Positions 36,563 to 45,312 of a stretch of DNA of 64,000 nucleotides are shown here, one piece after another. Each line of letters begins with the position of its first letter. The first letter of the stretch is position 1. The notes beneath the pieces are model-generated. The model was not told the DNA's origin, did no database searches, and saw only the letters and a program-made list of their open reading frames with translations. The stretch spans positions 84,527 to 148,526 of the forward strand of contig CALIHR010000052.1 in NCBI GenBank assembly GCA_938020505.1. The letters run 5' to 3'. The DNA comes from an uncultured Actinobaculum sp. (GTDB lineage Bacteria > Actinomycetota > Actinomycetes > Actinomycetales > Actinomycetaceae). Position numbers and translations under genes: made by a program.

Positions 36563-37854
36563 CAGGCCACCGCCTTGCGCAGCGCCAGGGGCAGGTCGTC
36601 CAGCCGGGGGACGGTCACAAGCGGCAGGCCGGCGATGAGCGAGCGCGCCGTTTTGCCCCGCTCGTCTGCCCGGAGCGCGAATGTGCGGGCGTTGACGGGG
36701 AGGATCGCGTAGCCGCTGTGGATTTCGGCGACGTCGACGAGGGACCCCGTGACCAGGGCGATGACGCTGGCGTTGGGGGCCTTGTCCATCGCGACTCGGG
36801 CGAGCTCGCGCAGGCGGGCGACGCCGGGGCGGGCGTCCAGAAGGGTCAGGCCGTCGAGGAAGGGCCTGGGCGAGCTCGTCGGAAGCGGGCCGAGCTGGCT
36901 GACGAAGCTCAGCTCCCTGCGCTCGCGCAGGACCGCCGCCCCGATCGAGGCGGCCACGCTGACGCCGAGCTCGTACTCGCTTTCCGAGGCCCATGACCGG
37001 GCGTCGTCGTCGAAGACGATGAGCAGGTGGGCCCTTCGGGTCTCCTCGAATTGGCGGACCATGAGCCTGCCCGTGCGCGCAGTCGTCTTCCAGTGGACGT
37101 TGCGCCGGTCGTCGCCCGGGATGTAGTCCCGCAGGGCGTGGAAGGCGACGTCGTTGGAGGAAAGGTCGTGGGTCGCGGCGCCCTCGATGTCGCGGATGAA
37201 CCCTATGGAAGACGAGCCCACGTTGACGGTTTTGGGGTGGACGTAGAGGTCTTGGCGTTCCACCCACACCTGTTCGCGGCGCAGCAGGCCGAGCCCGTCG
37301 CCGCGCACGGACCTGACCGGCCCGACCGGGATCACCCCCCGACGATGCGTGGGAATCGTGAAGATTTCGTTGAACGCGCGGTCTCCGGAGAGGATCGGGA
37401 TCCCGAATTGCGCGACCGTCGCGCCCACGGGCACCTCGACGACCGACGACGGGCAGGGCCGGGCCGCCGTGTTGGCGACCGTCAGCTCTCCGACGGCCGT
37501 TTCACCCGAGACGACGCGGCTGGAGGCGAGCGTCAGATCGACCTTGTAGGAGACCTTTCCTATCGTCCATGCCACGGCGGCGATCCACGCGACGCCCAAG
37601 AGCACCGCCAGGCAGACGAGCTCCATCCAGTCGCGCTGGCGGCCGTAGTGCCAGGCGAGGACCGCCAAGGCGAGCACGGTCCAGCCGAAACCGGTGACGA
37701 CCCTGAGCACGGGGATCGCACGGCGGATTCCGGGCAGCCCGGACGCCCGCTCGCCCAGGCGGCGCAGCGCCTGGGCGGCCGCTCGCCGCAGACGGGAAGC
37801 GCCCGCCCTGAGGGGACGGCGGGCCCCCGATTCCTTCACATGCAGAAAGGCCAT
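36562..37854 (-). CDS. DUF58 domain protein (MoxR partner)
   Basis: A 430-residue protein. Two membrane helices (VLRVVTGFGWTVLALAVLAW, WMELVCLAVLLGVAWIAAVA) are followed by a cytosolic or exposed beta domain. The diagnostic DUF58 motif is present: FHALRDYIPGDDRRNVHWKTTARTGRLMVRQFEE, read in pieces. A VWA-like fold follows (HLLIVFDDDARSW). Such proteins act with MoxR AAA+ ATPases, probably in protein maturation or assembly. The start is one base after the moxR stop. Confidence 0.92.
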   Translation of the reverse strand: MAFLHVKESGARRPLRAGASRLRRAAAQALRRLGERASGLPGIRRAIPVLRVVTGFGWTVLALAVLAWHYGRQRDWMELVCLAVLLGVAWIAAVAWTIGKVSYKVDLTLASSRVVSGETAVGELTVANTAARPCPSSVVEVPVGATVAQFGIPILSGDRAFNEIFTIPTHRRGVIPVGPVRSVRGDGLGLLRREQVWVERQDLYVHPKTVNVGSSSIGFIRDIEGAATHDLSSNDVAFHALRDYIPGDDRRNVHWKTTARTGRLMVRQFEETRRAHLLIVFDDDARSWASESEYELGVSVAASIGAAVLRERRELSFVSQLGPLPTSSPRPFLDGLTLLDARPGVARLRELARVAMDKAPNASVIALVTGSLVDVAEIHSGYAILPVNARTFALRADERGKTARSLIAGLPLVTVPRLDDLPLALRKAVA

Positions 37855-37855
37855 C

Positions 37856-38836
37856 CTATTTGCGCAGCGTCGGCGCGGGCACCTCTTCCAGGGCGCGCTC
37901 GACGACAGCCTCTCTGGTCGCCCCCGCGAACTCGGCGTCGGGGTCGAGGACGAGCCTGTGATCCCACACAACGTGGGCCAAGGCCTTGACGTCGTCGGGG
38001 AGGACGTAGTTCCGGCCCTGCGAAAGGGCCCACACGCGGACGGCGCGAACCATCGAGATCGCGCCGCGCGTGGAGACTCCGACCCGCACGTCCTTCGACG
38101 CGCGGGTGGCCTCGACGAGGTTCTGGACATAGCCGAGCACCGCTTCGCTGGCGAAGTTGTTCGCCGCCCGGCGCGACATCTCGTCGACCGCACTGGTTGA
38201 AATCACGGGAGGGAGGTCCTTCGAACGGTCCGGCGAGGCCGCGCCCTTGAGGATCTCCACTCCCGCGGCGTTCTGGGGGTATCCGACGGAGGTCTTGACG
38301 AGGAAGCGATCGAGCTGCGCCTCGGGCAGCGGGTAGGTTCCGGCCTGCTCCACGGGATTCTGCGTGGCGATCACCATGAAGGGGCGCCCGGTCTCGTGGG
38401 CCACGCCGTCGACCGTCACGCGGGACTCCTCCATGACCTCCAAAAGCGCGGACTGGGTTTTGGGCGAGGCGCGGTTGATCTCGTCGGCGAGGACGATCGA
38501 GGCGAAGATCGGCCCCTTGTGGAAGTTCCATTCGCCGGTTTTCTGGTCGTAGATCGTCACGCCCGTGATGTCGGACGGAAGAAGGTCCGGGGTGAACTGG
38601 ATGCGCGAATGGGTGCCCTGGACGGTAGCCGCGATCGACCTGGCGAGAGCCGTTTTTCCGGTCCCCGGGGCGTCTTCGAGAAGCAGGTGGCCCCCCGCGA
38701 ACATCGCCGTGAGGGCGAGGCGGATGACGTCGTCCTTGCCCAGAAGCGCGCGGCCGACGTTGCTGACGATTCTCCCGAACGTCTCCGCGAACCACGCGGC
38801 GTTCTGCTCGGTCACCTGTTCTTGTTGCTGAGTCAT
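37856..38836 (-). CDS. moxR: MoxR-type AAA+ ATPase
   Basis: A 326-residue AAA+ protein. Walker A is EDAPGTGKTALARS, Walker B is IVLADEINRASPKTQSALLEVMEE, sensor 1 is ATQNPVEQAGTYPLPEAQLDRFLVK, and the lid contains VSTRGAISMVRAVRVWAL with the arginine finger. MoxR proteins are chaperone-like remodellers that work with DUF58/VWA partners. It is encoded second in the operon, 30 bp after the giant Ig/FN3 gene. Confidence 0.95.
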   Translation of the reverse strand: MTQQQEQVTEQNAAWFAETFGRIVSNVGRALLGKDDVIRLALTAMFAGGHLLLEDAPGTGKTALARSIAATVQGTHSRIQFTPDLLPSDITGVTIYDQKTGEWNFHKGPIFASIVLADEINRASPKTQSALLEVMEESRVTVDGVAHETGRPFMVIATQNPVEQAGTYPLPEAQLDRFLVKTSVGYPQNAAGVEILKGAASPDRSKDLPPVISTSAVDEMSRRAANNFASEAVLGYVQNLVEATRASKDVRVGVSTRGAISMVRAVRVWALSQGRNYVLPDDVKALAHVVWDHRLVLDPDAEFAGATREAVVERALEEVPAPTLRK

Positions 38837-38866
38837 GTTCTTCCTGTCGATCTCTTTCGCGCTTTC

Positions 38867-41800
38867 TCACGCCCGCAGCGTGCGGAACGCGGCGGGTTCG
38901 GGCGGCAGAGCGAGGGCCTCCTGCGGGAGGCGCCCGCCCAGCGCGCCTCCCGGATCGGAGCGCCAGGCAACTGAGTACATGCCCACGCGCTCGCCCGGCA
39001 TGAGGTCGTTGCAGCGCTCGTCGCTGTCAATCTCTTGCGGGGAGGACTGCCTGACCCTGATGCAGTACCTGACCGGCCTCAGCCCGACGTCGTCGATCTT
39101 CACCGAGTTCTTCGAGAAATCGACGGACTTCGACTTCTTGATGCCGCTTCCCGTTATGGTGTATTCGCCGGAGGACCCGTTGTGCGAGCCTCCGCTCCAC
39201 GTGCAGACGACGTCGTCGTCGCCGGGCTCCTCCCAACCGCAGGAGAACGTGTCCGGCGGCGTCGGCTTGCCGTAGGGGACGACGGCGTTGGACGAGGAGA
39301 CGAGGCTCGTGCGGTTCTCCGAGACGGTGCGGGCCCGGAACTGAAGCTTGACGCTCTGTCCGTTGGGCAGGCCGCGAACGACCTGGCCCCCGCCGTTGAT
39401 CCGGTTCCAGGAGCCTCCGCCGTTGGTCGAATACTCGTAGACGAGCTCAGACTCCCTCCAGCCGTTGGTCGCGGACCCGCGGGGCGCGTTCGTGATGCTC
39501 ACCTCGCCCGAGGTTCCCGTCGCCTCGATGCGGCCTCCCGCGGGCGCGCTGAGCGACCCCAGGATCCGAACGGAGCCGGCGTTTGCGGACGTGGACGAGT
39601 TCGGGTTCTTGCTGTTGTAGGCCGTGACGGTGAAGCTCACGGGCTGGCTCGAGTAGGCGATGTCCATGACCACCGAATTCTTGTTGCCCGCGACCGTCAC
39701 GTTCTCCCCCGTGCTCGCCTGCACGGTGTAGGACTCGATCGCTCTGCCGTTGCTCGGCGCGCTCGTCCAGCGGACGGTCGCCTGGCCCTTGCCGTCGCTG
39801 CCCGATTTGTTCACCGACGTGTTCTCGACATTCGCCGAGAAGGCGCCGGGGCGGCCGAAGGGCGTGACGGGGGCCGAGGGCGCGGACGGCTCGGACTTCC
39901 CCTGCCTGTTCGTCGCCACGAGGGTCGCTTGAACCGAAGTCCCGTTGGGGACCCGGACGGTCGCCGACGTCGCGCCTGGGGCAAGCTGCACAGACTGCCC
40001 CGGGGTGACGTTGAGCGTGAGGGCCGTCACCGGGCTGCCGTCGGAAGACACGCGGTTCCACGAGAAGGTGACGCTTCCGTCGCCGGGAGTCGCCGTCAGG
40101 CCCGCCGGCCGGTTGGGCACGATGTCCATGAGCACGGGCGCCGACCGCGTGGGAGTCGAAGCGCCGACGGCGTTGTACGCCGTGACCTCGAATACGTGGT
40201 CGATGCCGAGAGTCCGCCCGTCCAGCTGGCATTGGGTGACCGCGCCGCAATGCTTCTCATCGCCCTGCGTCACGTCGCGGACCACGACGTCGGTCACGGG
40301 CGAGCCGTTGAAGTCGATGACCTTCCACATGACCGTCGCGGAGTTCTTGTTGGTCACCCGCGCGCCGAGGATCTGCACCGGAGACGGCTTGCCCAAAACC
40401 GAGAGCTTGAACTGGCCGCGCACCGACCTTTCGGGCAGCCCCGTCGCGTCCATGAGCTGGTAGGAGACGTAAATCTCCCCCGTCACGTCGGGCGGAATCG
40501 ACACGGAGACGACGGTTCCCGAGGAGGAGGCCTTGACTCCCCCGACCTTGCTCGAGACCGTCGGCTGGCCGGCTATCGACAGGGGCTTGTCCGGGAAGGG
40601 GTTGACGGCGAACTTGGACACGTCGACCTTCACCGTGCTCCCCGCCTTCACGGTCTCCTCGTAGGAGGCGACCTGGATGAGCGGCCTGTCCGTCTTGACG
40701 ATCGTCACGGGAACCTGGCCCTTGACCGAATTGTGCCCGTCGCTGATGGACACCTCCACGGCCCCCGCGGAGCCCGGCTGCGAATCGGCGTCGGCCTTGA
40801 CCGAGAGCACGGACCCGGAGACCTTGGCGTCGATCCCCTTCGGAGCCCTGACCACCTTGTACGTGAAGTCCTTCGGATCGTCGCCCCGGTCTTGGTCGGT
40901 CGTCATCGCCGCCAGGTTCGCCGAAACGGGCTTCGTCGATCCGGCCTCGACCTGCACGGGCGTCGGCGTGAACTCCGGCGGACGGTTGCCGGACGGCTTG
41001 ACCTCGACCGGAAGCTGCAGGGTCCTCACCAGGCCGCTGCCGTCGTTGCGGTCCTTTCCGTCCGTGACCTCGAGGGTGATCATCGTCGGACCGGAAAAGT
41101 CCGGCTGCGAGGTGAAGGTGATCGTCCGATCGTCCGTGTAGAGGGGGTCGCCGTTCCATCCGACAGAGGCGGCCACCTTGCTGGGGTCGGTCATGATGAC
41201 GGACCTGCCCGAGCGCGTGAGGATGTAGTCGTTGATTTTGATCTTCTTCGGCTTTCCGGCCTCGGCGACGATCGTCTTCGACGTGTCGACGACGGGCTCG
41301 GTCTGCCTGGCCGGGGGCACGCGCACGACGGCGGCCGATTCCATCCCCGTCGAATCCTTGACTTTGTAGAGGACGATCCGCGCCTTGTCGGAGGTCTTGA
41401 TGGTCAAGGACTTGTCGGAGTTGACGGTCACGCCCTCGTCGTCGGACTCGACCTTCTCGTCGTAGACGTCGCCGTCGGGGTCGGTGTCGTTGGCGAGCAC
41501 GTCGACCCTCACCTTGTCCTTGCCGAAGGCCTTGTCCCGGCTCACCGAATCGTCGCGGGCGATGGGCGCGAGCGCGGGGGCGTCGGGCGAGACGTTGACC
41601 GTCAGCAGGCCCTCCGCGAATCCGCCCCTGCCGTCGGTTATCCGGTAGGAGACTGGATAGGACCCCGCCGTTTTGGGCGTTTTGACGATGACCTCGTTGC
41701 GGCGCTCGGAGACTTTGAGGCCCTTGGCCCTGCTCTTGGCCGAACCGGCCACGAGCTTCGGCGTGTCGCCGCTGTCGGGGTCCGAGTCGTTCTGCGTCAC

Positions 41801-44800
41801 GGGCACCGACACCTTCGTCCCGGGCCGCACCCGGACCTGGTCGGAAACCGCGTTGGGCGGCTGGTTTGTCTTGGGCGCCGGAACCACGCCCACGCGCACT
41901 CTGGCCGTCGCCGTCTTCCCGTACGCGTCGCGCACGATGTACTGGAAGCTGTCGGTTCCGGGCTTGCCCGCCGTGTACTTCAGAGAGTCGCCGCCGACCT
42001 CCACCAGGCCGAGCTTCGGCGATTCGCCCGGGCCGACGAGCTCGACCGAGTCGCCCTCGGGGTCGATCCCGTCGAGCGGGACCGTTATATTCAGCTTTTC
42101 GCCGACGACGGCGCGGGCCGTGATGTTCTTCGGTATGGGCGGGCTGTCCTTCTCGGCGTCGGCGGCCGTGACGGTGATGTTGACGGTGGCCGACTCCGTG
42201 TGGCCAAGGGAGTCTTGGACCGTGTACACGACCTTCACCGAGCCGGGCTTCTTCCCCGCCCTGAAGCGAACGACGTTGTCGGAGAGGAAGACCTCCCCCT
42301 GATCCTTCTCGGCGTTCGACTGCAGGTTCGGCAGCACGGTCATCTTGAGGTTGCCGGGGGACCTGTCGTTCGCCAGCACGCGCACCGATCCGACGTCTCC
42401 GGCCCGGACGACGAGCTGGTCGTCGGCGAGCACGGGCGGCGCCTGCGCGTCCGCGGCGGGCACGGGAATGACTTTGACCCGGCCGGTCGCGGTCTGGCTT
42501 CCGTTGGAGACGGTGTAGGTGAAGGTTTCGGGGGCGTCCAGCCCGGCCGGCGCGCTGACCCTGGCATGCTCGTGGTTGTACGGAGAGACGACGAGCTTGG
42601 ACCCCGGCTCAGTCTGGACGGACTGGAGCGTGAGCACGCCTCCGCCGGGGTCGGAGTCGTTGGTCAGCACGTCGACGAGGTTCTGGCCTCCGGCCGGCAG
42701 CATCGCGATGTCGTTCTCGGCGATCGGCGTCGAGTTGGCGTCGCGCTCGACAGCTTCGACGCGGATGATCCCCATCGACGACGTCGGCCCGTCCGAGACG
42801 AAGTACGTCTGGTAGTAGGTGCCCGGCTTGGACGCAGAGACCGTCACGGTGCTCTGATCCGAGGAGGCCTTGGCGGTCAGGCCCTGGGGGCTCGGACCGA
42901 GGCTCACGAGCTTGAGGGAGTCGCCGTTGGCGTCCGTGTCGTTGGCCAGCGGGTCCACCGTGGTCGATTCGCCGGCCACGACGCGCACGAGGTCGCCGTT
43001 GGCCCTGGGGGGCTGATTGACGCCGTCGGTCACTTCGACGACGACGGAGCCGTTTGTGTCCGCCTGTCCGTCCGAGACGACGAGGTTGACGTTGCGCACG
43101 CCCGCCCCCTGGCCGAGGTCGGAGATGGAGACGGATCCGGTCTCCCGGAACGAGGCGTTCAGCCCTTTCGTTCCGGCGGCGCTCTTGAGGTAGATCTGGT
43201 CGCCGTCGGGATCGATCCAATCCCCGAGCACCTGGAGGGTCGTCGTGCCGCCGGAGGAGAGCTTGGCGCTCGTATTGATCCTTTGCACGGGCGGGGCGTT
43301 CTGGCTGAACGGATGGACGGAGACGCTCACCGTCGCGGTCGCCTTGCCCCCGCGCCCGTCGTCGGCCTCGTACGTGAAGGAGGTCGATCCGCTCGCCCCT
43401 TCGGGCACGTCGATCTGCAGAGCCTGCCCGTTGCGCCCCGGCCGGACGGTCCCGAAGGACGGCTGGCTGAGCGCCTTGACCGTCAGGATGTCCCCGTCCT
43501 CGTCGTTGTCGTTGAAAGTCACGGGCAGCGTCGTCGAGCGCCCGGGCCGGACGCCGAAGGAGTCGTTCTCCGCCTTCGGCGGGTGGTTCTCATCCGTCCT
43601 GTTGGGGTCTTGCTGCTGGGTGTTGAGGTCGGAGCTGTCTTCCTTCTTGTCGTCGTCGACGTCCTCGCTCTGGTTGATGTTGTTCCAGTCGTTGACCAGA
43701 ACCATGTCTTTGTCGGGAAGCCACACGTTGCCGTTGGCCACGTCGTTGAGGGCGATGATCTTCCTGTTTGTGCGGAAGCGCACGCTCTTGCTCGCCTCGA
43801 GTTTCTCGGCGGGGCGCGAGACGTCGTCGGCGTTGCCGTCGCAGTCTCTCACAAAACGGCCGGTGTTGGCCCACGCCGCGTAAGCGCACCCCTGGTGGAG
43901 CACCGGAGGCGCCGCGTTTCCCCGCGCATTCGGGTTGTCCGGGTCGGCGGCCTTCTGCGTGACGGCGCCGTCCTCGAGGGAGACGCGGTACAGCGACGTC
44001 GACGAAGCCACAAGCGCGTCCGACGACTTCGGCCCCGGCTCTTGGAGGCGCAAACCGTTGCTGTCGCCGAGCGAGACGAGCTTGCCGTCGGGAAGCAGGA
44101 GCCTGCCCGAGTCGGGGTCGAGCACCACAGGCTTGTCTCCGACCGAGCTGATCTGGAGCCCCTTGACCGAGGCGAGTTCGTCCGGGAGCTTGTGCTCGAT
44201 CCGCGTGAAGGCCGAGCCCTCGGCCTTCATCGTGCGCAGGACTCTCTCCTTGGCCGAGACGACGTGGACGGACCCGTCCTTGCCCACGGCCATCGTTCCG
44301 TCCTTGACCCCTTCGGTCGTCGGCTCCGCGGCCTCGGGCGAGAAGCTGGGAAGCGACTTGGGGTCCGTCGTCCAGACCTTTCCGGCCTTCGAGTCGATGA
44401 GCCCGATCGTGCCGCCGCCCAGCCCGACGCCGTCGACCGTTCCGAGTTGCTGCTCCGTGCCGATGAGGGACTTGGCCGGATCGACTGTCGCGAGTGTCCC
44501 GGCCTCCATGTTGCGGTAGAGAACCGTGTCCTCTTCTTGGAGCACGTCGAATTTGTCGGTCTTCGTCCTGTCGGAGGCGTCGATCGATTGTGAGGGGTAA
44601 TTCACATGGCCTAGCATGCGCGAACTCTGGTTCGTGACCCACACGCCGCCGTCGTTCAGGGAGAGCTCGGCTCTGTCGATGCCCTGGGACGCGGCGATGG
44701 CCGCTCCGTAGGCGAGAAGGATCGCCGCAGTCGCCCCGGTTGAGACCAGACGCTGGGCACGCTTCGAAAGCCCGCGGCGGCGCCTGGGCCTCGGGGCATC

Positions 44801-44833
44801 GCGTGTAAGGTCGCGTGAACGCGGCAAAGACAT
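38867..44833 (-). CDS. Giant Ig-like/FN3 repeat surface protein
   Basis: A 1988-residue protein. A basic cytosolic tip and one membrane helix (about 30-50, LVSTGATAAILLAYGAAIAAS) anchor it. Residues 55-390 look like a beta-propeller (GVWVTNQSSRMLGHV, GGGTIGLIDSKAGKVWTTD). Then come about eleven Ig/cadherin-like repeats, many with an (N)PPxAxND and NDxDxDGD signature (for example NQPPRANGDLVRV, LANDTDPDGD), suggesting calcium sites. About four FN3-like domains finish it (VTFSWNRVSSDGSPVTAL). No LPXTG motif was seen at the C-terminus. It heads the operon and starts with a strong promoter and dyad site upstream. Confidence 0.88.
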   Translation of the reverse strand: MSLPRSRDLTRDAPRPRRRRGLSKRAQRLVSTGATAAILLAYGAAIAASQGIDRAELSLNDGGVWVTNQSSRMLGHVNYPSQSIDASDRTKTDKFDVLQEEDTVLYRNMEAGTLATVDPAKSLIGTEQQLGTVDGVGLGGGTIGLIDSKAGKVWTTDPKSLPSFSPEAAEPTTEGVKDGTMAVGKDGSVHVVSAKERVLRTMKAEGSAFTRIEHKLPDELASVKGLQISSVGDKPVVLDPDSGRLLLPDGKLVSLGDSNGLRLQEPGPKSSDALVASSTSLYRVSLEDGAVTQKAADPDNPNARGNAAPPVLHQGCAYAAWANTGRFVRDCDGNADDVSRPAEKLEASKSVRFRTNRKIIALNDVANGNVWLPDKDMVLVNDWNNINQSEDVDDDKKEDSSDLNTQQQDPNRTDENHPPKAENDSFGVRPGRSTTLPVTFNDNDEDGDILTVKALSQPSFGTVRPGRNGQALQIDVPEGASGSTSFTYEADDGRGGKATATVSVSVHPFSQNAPPVQRINTSAKLSSGGTTTLQVLGDWIDPDGDQIYLKSAAGTKGLNASFRETGSVSISDLGQGAGVRNVNLVVSDGQADTNGSVVVEVTDGVNQPPRANGDLVRVVAGESTTVDPLANDTDANGDSLKLVSLGPSPQGLTAKASSDQSTVTVSASKPGTYYQTYFVSDGPTSSMGIIRVEAVERDANSTPIAENDIAMLPAGGQNLVDVLTNDSDPGGGVLTLQSVQTEPGSKLVVSPYNHEHARVSAPAGLDAPETFTYTVSNGSQTATGRVKVIPVPAADAQAPPVLADDQLVVRAGDVGSVRVLANDRSPGNLKMTVLPNLQSNAEKDQGEVFLSDNVVRFRAGKKPGSVKVVYTVQDSLGHTESATVNITVTAADAEKDSPPIPKNITARAVVGEKLNITVPLDGIDPEGDSVELVGPGESPKLGLVEVGGDSLKYTAGKPGTDSFQYIVRDAYGKTATARVRVGVVPAPKTNQPPNAVSDQVRVRPGTKVSVPVTQNDSDPDSGDTPKLVAGSAKSRAKGLKVSERRNEVIVKTPKTAGSYPVSYRITDGRGGFAEGLLTVNVSPDAPALAPIARDDSVSRDKAFGKDKVRVDVLANDTDPDGDVYDEKVESDDEGVTVNSDKSLTIKTSDKARIVLYKVKDSTGMESAAVVRVPPARQTEPVVDTSKTIVAEAGKPKKIKINDYILTRSGRSVIMTDPSKVAASVGWNGDPLYTDDRTITFTSQPDFSGPTMITLEVTDGKDRNDGSGLVRTLQLPVEVKPSGNRPPEFTPTPVQVEAGSTKPVSANLAAMTTDQDRGDDPKDFTYKVVRAPKGIDAKVSGSVLSVKADADSQPGSAGAVEVSISDGHNSVKGQVPVTIVKTDRPLIQVASYEETVKAGSTVKVDVSKFAVNPFPDKPLSIAGQPTVSSKVGGVKASSSGTVVSVSIPPDVTGEIYVSYQLMDATGLPERSVRGQFKLSVLGKPSPVQILGARVTNKNSATVMWKVIDFNGSPVTDVVVRDVTQGDEKHCGAVTQCQLDGRTLGIDHVFEVTAYNAVGASTPTRSAPVLMDIVPNRPAGLTATPGDGSVTFSWNRVSSDGSPVTALTLNVTPGQSVQLAPGATSATVRVPNGTSVQATLVATNRQGKSEPSAPSAPVTPFGRPGAFSANVENTSVNKSGSDGKGQATVRWTSAPSNGRAIESYTVQASTGENVTVAGNKNSVVMDIAYSSQPVSFTVTAYNSKNPNSSTSANAGSVRILGSLSAPAGGRIEATGTSGEVSITNAPRGSATNGWRESELVYEYSTNGGGSWNRINGGGQVVRGLPNGQSVKLQFRARTVSENRTSLVSSSNAVVPYGKPTPPDTFSCGWEEPGDDDVVCTWSGGSHNGSSGEYTITGSGIKKSKSVDFSKNSVKIDDVGLRPVRYCIRVRQSSPQEIDSDERCNDLMPGERVGMYSVAWRSDPGGALGGRLPQEALALPPEPAAFRTLRA

Positions 44834-45312
44834 CCTTTTACCTCCTATTGGATGTTCCGTGCGCGGGTGGCGTGTGGGAGGAACCCACGCACGGCTGAGG
44901 CGCCTCGCCCCCTTCGATTGTTCGAACAGCGCGAGGAACCCCGCTGTTCAAAATATATTGCCTTTTGCCCTAGCTTCCAAGACGCCTTCCCCCCGCTTTC
45001 GCGAGTGCAGCGCTCGCGGCCCCGACCGAGCGTCGCCCCGCACCCCTCGCCACTCACCCCCGCACCGCCGTCCTCACAGCCCCCGGCCTCCTCACCCCGC
45101 GCATCGCTCCGCCAGCCGGTCAACCTCAACGGACGCACGTTCAGATTTCGCACGCTTGCGCGCCAAAACGTTCTCAAAGCGGAATGATTTGGCCTAAACA
45201 CAAGGAAATGCGGCCTTTTCCTTGACTCCCGCCTCGCTCGCCTCGGCTTCCGCCCCGATCGCGCGGAACGAACAGGTGGGCTTTTGCCGTCATTTCGGGA
45301 GAGAATGACCGC
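44834..45312. other. Intergenic region upstream of the giant gene
   Basis: It contains the operon promoter and dyad (44924-44980) and then a GC-rich stretch with no convincing gene up to ATG 45313. GAGAGAATGACCGCATG gives weak ribosome-site support for the plus-strand gene there. Confidence 0.6.
44924..44980 (-). promoter_or_regulatory. Promoter and dyad operator of the MoxR/kinase operon
   Basis: On the minus strand TTGGAA (44980-44975), 17 bp, TATATT (44957-44952) is a near-ideal sigma70-type promoter. Overlapping the start point are GAACAGCG (44924-44931) and CGCTGTTC (44942-44949), a perfect 8-bp dyad with 10-bp spacer. The palindrome TGTTCGAACA (44919-44928) shares one half-site. This arrangement suggests a dimeric repressor or activator. 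Confidence 0.68.

Noticed and set aside
39035..44593. Open reading frame of about 1850 codons on the strand opposite the giant surface-protein gene
   Set aside because: It has no family motif and is rich in Arg/Gly/Asp/Val as expected from the complement of GC-biased codons. The minus frame has clear Ig/FN3 domains and a promoter.
44919..44928. LexA/SOS box at TGTTCGAACA
   Set aside because: The actinobacterial SOS box has the half-sites in the other order (TCGAAC-N4-GTTCGA). The palindrome fits a different factor.
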